Assembly: GCF_031845375.1 (NCBI RefSeq)
Contig: NZ_JAVREK010000001.1
Location: 345,146-409,145 of the forward strand
From: Streptomonospora wellingtoniae
GTDB taxonomy: Bacteria > Actinomycetota > Actinomycetes > Streptosporangiales > Streptosporangiaceae
Length of the DNA: 64,000 nt
Reading direction: 5' to 3'
Shown piece by piece: positions 19,442 to 28,341 of this stretch; positions within the stretch are counted from its first letter, which is position 1; every line of letters begins with the position of its first letter. The notes below the pieces were generated by a model. That model was given only the letters and a program-made list of their open reading frames with translations. It did no database searches and was not told the origin of the DNA. The position numbers and the translations under genes are program-made.

Positions 19442-19798
19442 GTGATATGCCCTAAGTGCCAAGGCCAGATGCAGACGTTCGACCGTATGGGGATCCACCT
19501 CGAGCAGTGCCAGAACTGCCGGGGCATCTTCCTTGACCGAGGCGAGCTTGAGCAGATCATCTCCGCCGAAGAGCGCCACAACAGCCACGTTCCCGGTCCC
19601 GCCGGCCCCGTGGGCGGCCCCGCGCCGGTGCGTCCCTACCGCGACTCCCCCGCCCCCTACCACGGCGGCGGCCACCACGGCGGCGGTTTCGCCGGAGGCG
19701 GCTACCGCGACTCCCCCCGGCCCTACGGGTACGGCGACTCCCCCCGCCCCTACGGACAGAAGCGCCGCAAGAGCTTCCTGGAAGGGCTCTTCGACTGA
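19442..19798 (+). CDS. Small TFIIB-type zinc-ribbon protein
   Basis: The GTG at 19442 gives 118 residues. An N-terminal zinc ribbon shows CPKCQGQM and CQNCRGIFLDRGELEQI, the zf-TFIIB (DUF2180-like) pattern. A low-complexity tail follows, rich in Gly, His, Pro and Tyr, with repeated RDSPRPYG units, and ends in a basic KRRKSFLEGLFD. Similar actinobacterial proteins are conserved but uncharacterised. It is probably cytoplasmic and zinc-binding. Confidence 0.8.
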   Translation: MICPKCQGQMQTFDRMGIHLEQCQNCRGIFLDRGELEQIISAEERHNSHVPGPAGPVGGPAPVRPYRDSPAPYHGGGHHGGGFAGGGYRDSPRPYGYGDSPRPYGQKRRKSFLEGLFD

Positions 19799-19852
19799 CG
19801 TGCGCGCCATGGCACCCGCCCGCCGGCGCGGCCGCGTGTGCGGGACGGTCGC

Positions 19853-20566
19853 GTGAACCCGCTGATCTGCGCGCGCTGCGGAGAGTTCACCGACCGGCCC
19901 GGCGTCGACGCCGCCGACCCGGCGGGCGCGGTGCTGTACTGCGCCGACTGCGGCCACCGCGAGCCCTTCCGGCGTCTGCCGCTGCTGTGCGTGACCGGCC
20001 CCAGCGGCACCGGCAAGTCCACCGTCGCGCGCCTGCTGCTGGATAGCCTCTCGCAGCGGTTCGTGGTGCTGGAGCAGGACCTGCTGTGGACCGGCGGACT
20101 GCGCGACTCCGACACCGAGCACCCCCTGTTCCGCACCACCTGGCTGCGCACTGCCGCGATGATCCAGCAGAACGGCCGCCCGGTCGTGCTGTGCGGCACC
20201 GTTGTACCGCCGGAGTTCGAGGATCTGCCCGAGCGCGCGCTGTTCTCCGACATCCGCTACCTGGCGCTGACGTGCGATCCCGAGGTGCTCGCCACGCGGC
20301 TGCGCGCGCGGCCGGCCTGGCGCCAGTGGGACGAGCCCCGCATCGCCGAGATGCTCGACTACGCCCGCTGGGTCGAGGAGTCCGCGCACGAGATGGAGCC
20401 GCCCGTCGAGCTGCTGGACACCACCGGGGTTCCGGCGGAGCGCACCGCCGACCAGGTGGCCCGCTGGGCCGTCCGCGCTGCGAGCGCGAACGACGCTCCG
20501 CCTGCTCCGGACCAGCGCTCAGGCGCCGCCGGGGTCTCCGCTCGCGACTCCACTCCTCCGCACTGA
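19853..20566 (+). CDS. Zinc-ribbon P-loop nucleotide kinase-like protein
   Basis: The protein of about 237 residues (GTG at 19853; a GTG at 19838 is also possible) starts with a four-cysteine ribbon, CARCGEFT and CADCGHRE. A Walker A loop follows in LLCVTGPSGTGKSTVARLLL. The sequence DLLWTGGLRD and the downstream helical lid resemble small-molecule or nucleoside kinases of the AAA/ADK-like class. No substrate is evident. It follows the zinc-ribbon gene by 54 bp and may be cotranscribed. Confidence 0.7.
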   Translation: MNPLICARCGEFTDRPGVDAADPAGAVLYCADCGHREPFRRLPLLCVTGPSGTGKSTVARLLLDSLSQRFVVLEQDLLWTGGLRDSDTEHPLFRTTWLRTAAMIQQNGRPVVLCGTVVPPEFEDLPERALFSDIRYLALTCDPEVLATRLRARPAWRQWDEPRIAEMLDYARWVEESAHEMEPPVELLDTTGVPAERTADQVARWAVRAASANDAPPAPDQRSGAAGVSARDSTPPH

Positions 20567-20681
20567 CCCGCAGGATCCTCCTCCCCGGGCCGCTGCGCCG
20601 GTCACCGCGCCCGCTGAAGCGCCTTCCCAGGCCCTGAGCGTCGCGCCAGGCCATGCGATCCGCCTCCGCCTGCTTCGAGTG

Positions 20682-20720
20682 GTTGAAAACAAATACTCAT
20701 TATGGTTTTATAGTTTCAAC
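20682..20720. promoter_or_regulatory. Inverted-repeat operator or promoter region
   Basis: A 7-bp inverted repeat, GTTGAAA and TTTCAAC, flanks an AT-rich centre in otherwise GC-rich DNA, about 20 bp before the membrane-protein gene at 20741. It is a good candidate operator for the TetR-type protein encoded downstream at 21354. Confidence 0.5.
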
Positions 20721-20740
20721 TTTCGCCACGGGAGCCTGAC

Positions 20741-21301
20741 ATGGACCTGCTGACCGACTTCCTCGCCTGGGCCTGGCCACGCCACCTCAACCCGCTGAGC
20801 TGGTACATCCGCCCTCTCTTCTTCCTGCCGATCGCCTACTTCTGCTGGACGCGCCGCCCCCTCGCCCTGACGGGGACCGTCCTCGCGATGCTCTCCAGCT
20901 TCTTCTGGTTCCCCGCTCCGCCCCCAAACGAGACCGACCCGCGGATGCAGGCGGTACTGGAGATGGAGAAGGACCTGTTCACCGATCCGACATGGGTCAC
21001 CTGGCTGACACTGCCGCTGGCGCCCCTGCTGATCGCCGCACTGTGCGCGGCCTTCTGGCAGCGCTCGCTGGGCTGGGGGCTGGTGGTCATCGACGGCGGG
21101 CTGGCGGTGAAGATCGCCTGGACGCTCGCCAACTCCGGCGCGGACGGCCTGGCCACGGTGCTGCCGCTGGGCGCCGGCGGTCTGGCGATGACCGCCGTCA
21201 TCGCCGCGGTGGCCCGGTGGCGCGGACTGCGCCTCTCCCTCGTGCGCAAGGGCGCGCCCGCGGCCGCCGACCGGCCGCGGGCCGCGTCTGAAACCATGTG
21301 A
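20741..21301 (+). CDS. Four-helix integral membrane protein of unknown function
   Basis: I do not recognise this 186-residue protein. Hydrophobic segments include YIRPLFFLPIAYFCW, LTGTVLAMLSSFFWF, LPLAPLLIAALCAAFW and LAMTAVIAAVARW. It is preceded by an AT-rich inverted repeat and followed 52 bp later by a TetR regulator in the same direction, so the two are probably an autoregulated operon. Confidence 0.75.
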   Translation: MDLLTDFLAWAWPRHLNPLSWYIRPLFFLPIAYFCWTRRPLALTGTVLAMLSSFFWFPAPPPNETDPRMQAVLEMEKDLFTDPTWVTWLTLPLAPLLIAALCAAFWQRSLGWGLVVIDGGLAVKIAWTLANSGADGLATVLPLGAGGLAMTAVIAAVARWRGLRLSLVRKGAPAAADRPRAASETM

Positions 21302-21353
21302 CCGCAACGGACACACGAACGCGAAGGAACACGGGCGACGGAAGGAGGCCGCG

Positions 21354-21968
21354 ATGCCTGCCGCGTTCTCCGCCGACGAGAAGGCCCGTATCAAGGGCCT
21401 GCTGATGGAGTCGGGGCGGCGGCTGTTCACGACCCGCGGGCTGCGCAAGACCTCATTGGAGGACCTGGTGGCGCCCGCCGCAATCGCCAAGAGCAGCTTC
21501 TACCAGTTCTTCGACTCCAAGGAGGCGCTGTACCTGGAGCTGATGACCGATCGCATGACCGAGGTCAGGCGCGCCACGGTCGACGACGCGCTGCTGTCAG
21601 CCCCCGGCACGCGCGAAGGGCTGCGCCGGTTCCTGCACGCCACGGTCGACGTTCTCACCACCGACCCGCTCTACAGCCGGCTGATGACCCACCCCGAGGA
21701 GATGGCGGCGGTGTCCCGCCGCCACGACCCGGAGTCGGTGACCGGCGTTCCCGGCAATCCGGTCACCGCCCTCTTCGACTTCGTCGCGGAGAAGCGCGGG
21801 GAGGGCGCCCTGGTGGCGGCCGACCCCGCGGTGATCGTCGGCGTACTGCAGGCGGTATTGCTGCTGCCGATGAACGCGGACCGCCTCGCCTCGCCCGAGC
21901 ACTACCCGCAGGTGCTCGACCTGCTCGTCGACGTCGTGGCCGCCGGGCTGGCGCCCGAGCGCGTGTGA
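21354..21968 (+). CDS. TetR-family transcriptional regulator
   Basis: The 204-residue protein has a typical helix-turn-helix: ESGRRLFTTRGLRKTSLEDL, then VAPAAIAKSSFYQFFDSKEA. The helical ligand domain follows. The start is preceded by GAAGGAGG, a strong ribosome site. It probably represses its own operon with the membrane protein at 20741, via the inverted repeat at 20682. It is convergent with the P450 genes. Confidence 0.93.
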   Translation: MPAAFSADEKARIKGLLMESGRRLFTTRGLRKTSLEDLVAPAAIAKSSFYQFFDSKEALYLELMTDRMTEVRRATVDDALLSAPGTREGLRRFLHATVDVLTTDPLYSRLMTHPEEMAAVSRRHDPESVTGVPGNPVTALFDFVAEKRGEGALVAADPAVIVGVLQAVLLLPMNADRLASPEHYPQVLDLLVDVVAAGLAPERV

Positions 21969-21993
21969 CGGGCGAGGCGAGGCGCCCGCAGGT

Positions 21994-23217
21994 TCAGGCG
22001 GTCGGCGCCCCGCTCGGCGCGCCGGCGTCCAACCGCACCGGAAGCGCCGTCACACCGCCCGAGACGATCGACGGCAGTTCCTCCGGCTCGGCGCCCGCCA
22101 GGCTCATCCGAGGGAAGCGCTCGAACAGCTTCGGCAGCACGACGCCCAGTTCCAGCCGCGCCAGGTTGGCGCCCAGGCAGTAGTGCGGCCCGTGCGAGAA
22201 CGACAGGTGGGCCTTGTCCTCGCGGGTGATGTCGAACAGGTGCGCCGTCGCGCCGTAGCGGTCCGGGTCGCGCCCGGCCGCACCGTAGCCGACGAGGATG
22301 GCCTCGCCCTCGCCGATGCGGCTGCCCTGGACCTCCAGATCCTCGGCGGCGTAGCGCAGCGGGATGTTGTGGATGGAGGTGTCCCAGCGCAGGGTCTCCT
22401 CGATCACGTCGTCCCAGGTGTACTCGCCGCCGCGGACCATGCGCAGCTGGTCGGGATGGGTCAGCAGCGCGCGCACCGCGTTGACGATGAGGTTCATCGT
22501 GGTCTCGAACCCGGCACCGATGATCAGGATCAGCGTCCATACCAGCTCCGGCTCGCTGAGCCGGTCCTCGTCCTCCGAGCGGGCGTCGATGAGCGCGCTG
22601 GTCAGGTCGTCGCCTGGCTCGCCGCGCTTACGGGCCACCAGGCCGGCCAGGTAGGCCTGCACCTCCAGGTGGGTTCGCCCGGCGACCTCGGGTGTGATGC
22701 TCTGGTCCAGAATGAGCCCGATCAGCCGCGCCAGCTCGGCGCGGTCCTCGGGGTCGGCCACCCCGAACAGGTCGGCGGTGATGCCCATCGGCACCGGACG
22801 GGCCAGCGCCTCCTTCAGTTCGACCTCGCCGCGGGAGCCGGCCATGTCGTCCAGCAGCGCGTCGGTCAGCGAGGCGACGCGCCCGCGCATCTCCTCGACC
22901 CGGCGCGGTGTGAACGCTTTGGAGACCAGCTTGCGCAGCCGGGTGTGGTCGGCATCGTCGCGGGCGAGCATGTTCTCGTTGGCCACCCACGAGATCAGCT
23001 GCCAGTCGGGCGGGATCTCGCCGTCGCGCCAGGCGCGCCAGTGCCGGGGGTCCTTCTTGACCGCGGGGTGGGCCAGCACCTCCGCTACCGCCGAGTGCCC
23101 GGTCACCGCCCACGCCGGAACATCGCCAGGAAGCCGGACAGGGACCACCGGGCCGGTATCGCGGAGTCGTCGGGACTGCTCATGGAGGTTTCCAGTGAGG
23201 AGGGGGACTGCTTCCAC
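21994..23217 (-). CDS. Cytochrome P450, CYP154-like
   Basis: The GTG at 23217 gives 407 residues. P450 landmarks are the I-helix IIGAGFETTMNL, the E-x-x-R motif in IEETLRWDTSIHNIPLRYA and the haem loop FSHGPHYCLGANLARLE, whose cysteine ligates haem. The order CYP157-like then CYP154-like is the pair found in Streptomyces conservons. The N-terminal 115 bp overlap the 3' end of the upstream P450 gene in a different frame. The substrate is unknown, and no ferredoxin gene is adjacent. Confidence 0.93.
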   Translation of the reverse strand: MEAVPLLTGNLHEQSRRLRDTGPVVPVRLPGDVPAWAVTGHSAVAEVLAHPAVKKDPRHWRAWRDGEIPPDWQLISWVANENMLARDDADHTRLRKLVSKAFTPRRVEEMRGRVASLTDALLDDMAGSRGEVELKEALARPVPMGITADLFGVADPEDRAELARLIGLILDQSITPEVAGRTHLEVQAYLAGLVARKRGEPGDDLTSALIDARSEDEDRLSEPELVWTLILIIGAGFETTMNLIVNAVRALLTHPDQLRMVRGGEYTWDDVIEETLRWDTSIHNIPLRYAAEDLEVQGSRIGEGEAILVGYGAAGRDPDRYGATAHLFDITREDKAHLSFSHGPHYCLGANLARLELGVVLPKLFERFPRMSLAGAEPEELPSIVSGGVTALPVRLDAGAPSGAPTA

Positions 23218-24443
23218 GGCGCCTCTTCCTGGGTGGGGTTCTGAGGGGTGAAGGTGACCGGAAGGCGGGTGAGCGAGCGGGAGAACGGGGAGCTGCGCCA
23301 CTCCAGCTCGTCGGCGGTGACCGCCAGGCGCAGCCCGGGCAGCCGGCGCAGCAGCGTCGAGATGCCGGTCGTGGCGATCATGGTCGCGAGGTCCTGCGCG
23401 GGGCATCGGTGCGGGCCGACCCCGAATGACAGGTGGGCACGGTTCGCGGTGGCCCCGGCCTCCTCCTGGGTGGACGCACCCGCCATCGCGCGGTTGGCCG
23501 CCCCGTAGCCGAGGAGGACGGGCGAACCGGCGGGCAGCGTGCCGCCGTTGGGCAGCGAGACGTCGGTGACGGGATACATCACCGGATAGCCGATCAGCGG
23601 CGGGTCGCGCCAGAGCACGTGTTCGACGGCGTCCTCGACGCCCATGCGCCCGCCGGAGATCTCGTCGCGGAACGCGGGATCGGTGAGGATGATCCGCATG
23701 GCGTTGCCGATGAGGCTTGCGGTGGGCTCGGTGCCCGCACCCACGATCAGCACCAGGTGCTGCAGCACCTCCTCGTCGCTGAGCCCGGCGCGGTGGTCCA
23801 TCAACCATGAGGTGACGTCCTCGCCCGGTTCCTTGCGCTTGCGGGCGATGACCGCGGAGACGACGCGCTCCAATTCGGCGTTGGCTCGCTCGGAGTCCTC
23901 GGCGTCCATCATGGCGGCCAGGGCGGTGATGAACCGCCGGCCGCTCTCCTCGTCGAACCCGAAGATGCGGTTCATGACCATCAGCGGCAGCACGCGGGCG
24001 TACTCGTCGAGGATGTCGGCTTCGCCCAGCTGGCAGAACCCGTCGACCAGCGACTCGGCGACCCGGGCGGTGTAGGAGGCGATCTCGGCGGAGTCGATGC
24101 GGCCGAAGCTGTCGGTGACGGCGCGGCGCAGGCGCCGGTGCTCGGCTCCGTCGGCGAAGAGCACATTGGGGCGGTGCTCCATCATGCCCAGCACCCCGGC
24201 GTCCTCGGACACGAGCCCCTCGCGCCAGTCGCTCCAGCGCCGGGCGTCGCGGCTGAACGTGGCGGTGTCGCGGCACCAGGCGATGATCGTGGCGTAGTCG
24301 ACGACCAGCCAGCCGCGGACCCCGGGTTCGAGCATGGCCGGGACGACGGGCCCGTGGGAGTCGCGCATGCGCTGGTAGACGCGGTCCGGATCCCGGTGGA
24401 ACTCAGGCTTGTACGGCTCGGCGTAGGGGCATGCGTCGGTCAC
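23103..24443 (-). CDS. Cytochrome P450, CYP157-like, with Trp replacing the ExxR arginine
   Basis: The GTG at 24443 (VTDACPYAEPYKPEF) gives 446 residues. The I-helix LIVGAGTEPTASL and haem loop FGVGPHRCPAQDLATMI are present. At the usually invariant E-x-x-R motif the sequence reads VEHVLWRDPPLIGYP, with Trp where Arg is expected. This is a known peculiarity of the CYP157 family. The conserved P450 fold ends near LPVTFTPQNP. The last 40 or so residues overlap the next gene and may reflect loss of an earlier stop codon. The upstream conservon genes (kinase-like, roadblock, DUF742, GTPase) are absent. Confidence 0.9.
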   Translation of the reverse strand: MTDACPYAEPYKPEFHRDPDRVYQRMRDSHGPVVPAMLEPGVRGWLVVDYATIIAWCRDTATFSRDARRWSDWREGLVSEDAGVLGMMEHRPNVLFADGAEHRRLRRAVTDSFGRIDSAEIASYTARVAESLVDGFCQLGEADILDEYARVLPLMVMNRIFGFDEESGRRFITALAAMMDAEDSERANAELERVVSAVIARKRKEPGEDVTSWLMDHRAGLSDEEVLQHLVLIVGAGTEPTASLIGNAMRIILTDPAFRDEISGGRMGVEDAVEHVLWRDPPLIGYPVMYPVTDVSLPNGGTLPAGSPVLLGYGAANRAMAGASTQEEAGATANRAHLSFGVGPHRCPAQDLATMIATTGISTLLRRLPGLRLAVTADELEWRSSPFSRSLTRLPVTFTPQNPTQEEAPWKQSPSSLETSMSSPDDSAIPARWSLSGFLAMFRRGR

Positions 24444-24689
24444 TCGGTCCGTCCTCGGGCTCGCGGGTCGTGACGCGTGGCGGCGCGGCGGGGCCCCGGT
24501 CGGCCCACTGCACCCGACGCGCCGGAACTCCCCGGGGAAGGGGGGGTCGGCGACGCACCCTACGCCACCCGAGCTGCGGGGGGAAGCGCTGCGCGACCGG
24601 TTCGCGACGCAATGTCCGGAATGTTGGTTGATACACACCGTTGCAGGGCCGATCCGGACGTCCGGGCGGGTCCACCCCGGACCCCGCGC

Positions 24690-24729
24690 GCACGCGTAAG
24701 GGGGCGGCCGCCGCCCCCTTACGGCGTGC
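24690..24729 (-). terminator. Strong hairpin after copA
   Basis: An almost perfect 18-bp stem (GCACGC then GTAAGGGGGCGG, with one bulge) lies 34 bp beyond the copA stop codon. It has no T-run on the minus strand, which is common for actinobacterial terminators. Confidence 0.6.
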
Positions 24730-24762
24730 CCGCCGGTCGCCTCGCCGGCCGCCGCACGCGGA

Positions 24763-27120
24763 TCAGCGCGCTGTCTCGGCCCGGTGCTCCCGCTCCACCG
24801 CCGGCTCGGCGCCCGCGGGGGTGGTCCCCTCGTCGCCGGATCGCGCCAGCGGGCGGAACGTCCGCAGCCGGAGACTGTTGCTCACGACGAAGACGCTGGA
24901 CAGCGCCATGGCCGCGCCGGCGATCATCGGGTTGAGCAGCCCGGCGGCCGCCAGCGGCAGGGCGAGGACGTTGTAGCCGAACGCCCAGAACAGGTTGCCT
25001 CGGATCGTGCCCAGGGTGCGGCGGGACAGCCGGATGGCGTCGGCGGCCACCCGCAGGTCGCCCCGCACCAGGGTGAGGTCGCCGGCCTCGATCGCGACGT
25101 CCGTGCCCGTGCCCATGGCCAGGCCGAGGTCGGCCTGCGCCAGCGCGGCGGCATCGTTGATCCCGTCGCCGACCATCGCGACGGTGCGCCCCTCCTCCTG
25201 CAGCCGCCGCACCATGGCGACCTTGTCCTCCGGCATCACCTCGGCGACGACCTCGCCGATGCCGACCTCCGCCGCGACGGCCCCGGCCACCGCGGCCGCG
25301 TCGCCGGTCAGCAGCACCGGGCGCAGGCCGAGCGCGCGCAGCCGGGTGACCGCCTCCGCGCTGGTGGGCTTGACCGCGTCGGAGACGGCGAGCACTGCGC
25401 GGGCGGCGCCGTCCCAGCCCACCGCGACCACGGTGCGCCCCTGTCCGCGGTCGCGCTCCACGGCGCGCTCCAGCTCCTCGGGCAGTGCCATGCCGCGCTC
25501 GGCCAGCAGCGCGGGGCGGCCGACCAGCACCCGGCGACCCGCCGCTACGCCCTCGACCCCGCGGCCGCCAATGGCGGCGAAGCCGTCGACACCCGGCAGA
25601 TCGCCGACACGCTGCACGGCACCCGCGGCGATCGCCCGGCCGACCGGGTGCTCGGACGCGTCCTCGACCGCGCCCGCCAGGCGCAGCGCCTCGGCCTCGT
25701 CGGTTCCTTCGGCGGCGGCCACACCCGCCAGCGCCATGCGCCCGGTGGTGACCGTGCCGGTCTTGTCCAGCACTACCGTGTCGATGCGGCGGGTGGTCTC
25801 CAGCACCTCGGGCCCCTTGATGAGGATGCCCAGCTGGGCGCCGCGGCCGGTGCCCACCAGCAGCGCCGTGGGGGTGGCCAGGCCCAGCGCGCACGGGCAG
25901 GCGATGATCAGCACGGCCACCGCCGCGGTGAACGCCTCGGCGGCGCCGCCGGTGCTCAGCCAGAACCCGAGGGTAGCCGCCGCGAGCGCGATCACCACGG
26001 GTACGAACACGCCAGAGACGCGATCGGCCAGGCGCTGGACCTCGGCCTTGCCGCTCTGCGCCTCCTCGACCAGGCGGGCCATCTGCGCGAGCTGGGTGTC
26101 GGAGCCCACGCGCGTGGCGCGCACGAGCAGCCGGCCGCCCACGTTGACGGTCGCTCCCGCAACCGCCGAGCCCGGGCCGACCTCCTCCGGCACCGACTCC
26201 CCGGTGAGCATGCTGCGGTCCGCAGCGGAGGTGCCCTCCTGCACCTCGCCGTCGGCGGCGAACTTCTCACCCGGGCGGACGGCGAACACGTCGCCGACCG
26301 CGAGCCGGTCCACGGGCACCCGCTCCTCGCGCCCCTCGCGCACGACGGCGACGTCCTTGGCCCCGAGTTCGAGCAGTGCACGCAGCGCGTCGCCCGCGCG
26401 GCGCTTGGACCTGGCCTCGAAGTAGCGGCCGAGCAGGATGAAGGAGGTGACGCCGGAGGCGACCTCCAGGTAGATGTCGCCCGCGCCGCCGCCCCGCTCG
26501 ACCGTCAGCGAGAAGGCGTCCATCGTGCCCGGCTCGCCGGCGGTGCCGAGGAACAGTGCGTAGAGCGACCAGCCGAATGCGGCCAGCGTGCCCATCGACA
26601 CCAGAGTGTCCATGGTCGCCTGGCCCAGCCGCAGGTTCTTGGCGGCGGCGGTGTGGAACGGCAGGGCGCCCCAGACCACGACCGGCGCGGCGAGGGCGAG
26701 CGAGGCCCACTGCCAGTAGGTGAACTGCAGAGCGGGGACCATGGCCATGGCGACGACCGGAACCGACAGCATCAGGCTGACGATCGTGCGGGTGCGCAGC
26801 GCGCGCAGCGGATCGTCCTGCCCGCCCTGGGCCGCGGTGGAGTCCGCGCCGCGTCCGGCCTCGGGCGCCGGAGGCGGGGTCGCGGTGTAGCCGGCCTTCT
26901 CGACCTGGGCGACGAGGTCGCCCGTGCCGACGCCGTCCGGGTAGGTGACCCGGGCCTTCTCGGTTGCGTAGTTGACCTCGGCGGTGACGCCGTCGAGCCT
27001 GTTGAGCTTCTTCTCGACACGGTTGGCGCACGAGGCGCAGGTCATGCCGCCGATCGCGAGCTCGATCCGGTGCTCGGACCTGGCCGGTACACGCTTCAGT
27101 TCGGCGCTCTCGCTGCTCAT
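24763..27120 (-). CDS. copA: Copper-exporting P-type ATPase
   Basis: The ATG at 27120 (MSSESAELKR) gives 785 residues. One N-terminal heavy-metal-binding domain carries GMTCASC. Membrane segments follow, then the actuator motif LTGESVPEE, the transport-site IACPCALGLATPTA, the phosphorylation loop VVLDKTGTVTTG, the SEHPVGRAI nucleotide site and MVGDGINDAAALAQAD. CPC plus a GMTCASC domain indicates a Cu(I) exporter (IB-1 type). A CsoR-like palindrome lies about 220 bp upstream, which implies copper-inducible expression. No copZ or csoR gene is adjacent. Confidence 0.95.
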   Translation of the reverse strand: MSSESAELKRVPARSEHRIELAIGGMTCASCANRVEKKLNRLDGVTAEVNYATEKARVTYPDGVGTGDLVAQVEKAGYTATPPPAPEAGRGADSTAAQGGQDDPLRALRTRTIVSLMLSVPVVAMAMVPALQFTYWQWASLALAAPVVVWGALPFHTAAAKNLRLGQATMDTLVSMGTLAAFGWSLYALFLGTAGEPGTMDAFSLTVERGGGAGDIYLEVASGVTSFILLGRYFEARSKRRAGDALRALLELGAKDVAVVREGREERVPVDRLAVGDVFAVRPGEKFAADGEVQEGTSAADRSMLTGESVPEEVGPGSAVAGATVNVGGRLLVRATRVGSDTQLAQMARLVEEAQSGKAEVQRLADRVSGVFVPVVIALAAATLGFWLSTGGAAEAFTAAVAVLIIACPCALGLATPTALLVGTGRGAQLGILIKGPEVLETTRRIDTVVLDKTGTVTTGRMALAGVAAAEGTDEAEALRLAGAVEDASEHPVGRAIAAGAVQRVGDLPGVDGFAAIGGRGVEGVAAGRRVLVGRPALLAERGMALPEELERAVERDRGQGRTVVAVGWDGAARAVLAVSDAVKPTSAEAVTRLRALGLRPVLLTGDAAAVAGAVAAEVGIGEVVAEVMPEDKVAMVRRLQEEGRTVAMVGDGINDAAALAQADLGLAMGTGTDVAIEAGDLTLVRGDLRVAADAIRLSRRTLGTIRGNLFWAFGYNVLALPLAAAGLLNPMIAGAAMALSSVFVVSNSLRLRTFRPLARSGDEGTTPAGAEPAVEREHRAETAR

Positions 27121-27338
27121 CGCGTTGTGGCCTCCTCCGCGGCCGATGCCGCACATCGCGAGGGTGCTGATCGGGAGCGTGCCGGACGGACCGCCGGGAC
27201 CCGCCGTCGGGCCAAGCGTACGCCGGATACGGGTGAGGGGTATACGCCGAGGCGTGCACCCCCGTACGTGACCGCTCCGCCCGGCCGGGCACGGCTCCTC
27301 CGCACGACCGCTCCCTTCACCCGACTATGTAGGTACTC

Positions 27339-27353
27339 TACCCCCCTAGGGTA
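27339..27353. promoter_or_regulatory. Putative CsoR-type copper operator
   Basis: TACCC-CCCTA-GGGTA is a 15-bp palindrome with the G/C-tract layout of CsoR operators. It lies upstream of copA between copA and the GNAT gene, next to an AT-richer stretch. The repressor gene is not in the window. Confidence 0.5.
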
Positions 27354-27539
27354 TATCGAAAGCAAGACGTGTCCCGTGTTCCGCACACCACCGCCCCTCG
27401 GCGGCGCCTGGGGGGCGGGGCGCATCGGCTCGGTCCGCAGCGGGGCGCGGCGGGCCCCGGTCGCACTCGGAGCGGTGCCCGGGGAGGTTGCGGGGGGCGT
27501 CGCGGCTGCAGGACTCCTCGGCCCGACAGCCCGCGGGGG

Positions 27540-28139
27540 TCAGTCGTCCTTGAGGGTCAGCCTGGCGATGGGCCGCCCGCTGCCGGGGTGGGGCGAGCAG
27601 GCGAAGCCCGCCTTCTGGAACATGCGCACGGTCCCGGTGTAGACCTCGGCACTGGGCGCCCGCCCGCCGGCGGTGTCGACGGGGTAGGCCTCCAGGATGC
27701 GGCCGCCGTTCGCGCGGGCGTGCTCGACCGCGCCGTCCAGCAGCTGCGACCCCATCCCCCGGCGCCGCCGGCGCGGCGGCAGCCAGAAGCACACCAGCGA
27801 CCAGACCCCGGGCTCGTCGGGGTCGGCCGGGCGCAGCGAGCGCGAACGCGCAAGCCGCACGAAGTCCTCCCGCGGCGCCACCGACACCCAGCCGCACGGC
27901 TCCGATCCGTCGTAGGCGATCAGCCCGGGGACCTTCCCGTCGAGCGTCACCCGCTCCAGCGCCTCGCGGTTGCTGCCGCCTCTCTGAGCGGGCGCGCACG
28001 ACACGCTCGCGGTGAAGTCCTTGGCTCTGCGCCGGAAGTAGACGCACCAGCAGTGGCCGTAGGCCCCGGTAGGCCCGAACAGCCGTTCCAGGTCTGCCCA
28101 CCGTTCCGGGGTGGCGGGCTCGATCGCGACGATGGTCAT
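27540..28139 (-). CDS. GNAT-family N-acetyltransferase
   Basis: The 199-residue protein contains the acetyl-CoA binding segment as SLVCFWLPPRRRRRGMGSQL, followed by LDGAVEHARANGG. It ends with a strand-helix unit, VYTGTVRMFQKAGFACS. It resembles GNAT acetyltransferases of unknown substrate that carry CWCVYFRRR near the N-terminus. Start at 28139 is the first ATG and is followed by the expected N-terminal strand. Not obviously part of an operon. Confidence 0.85.
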   Translation of the reverse strand: MTIVAIEPATPERWADLERLFGPTGAYGHCWCVYFRRRAKDFTASVSCAPAQRGGSNREALERVTLDGKVPGLIAYDGSEPCGWVSVAPREDFVRLARSRSLRPADPDEPGVWSLVCFWLPPRRRRRGMGSQLLDGAVEHARANGGRILEAYPVDTAGGRAPSAEVYTGTVRMFQKAGFACSPHPGSGRPIARLTLKDD

Positions 28140-28341
28140 CTGGCCCCCTCGAACACGGGCGGTTGTGACCTAGAACACTAGCGACTCCCGCCCCGAGAAG
28201 GCACCCTCACAGCGCCCCACTTGTGACCTGCTTCATGCCGACACGCATCACCCCAGCACACGGGCTTTCACCTAGGGCCGGGCCTGCGCGGCGGAGAACC
28301 GCGCGCCGAAACCCGGAACGTCCGCAGAAGAGGATGCAGGA

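Noticed and set aside
24784..27642. A 952-codon plus-strand frame opposite copA
   Set aside because: Low-complexity shadow of copA with no domain.
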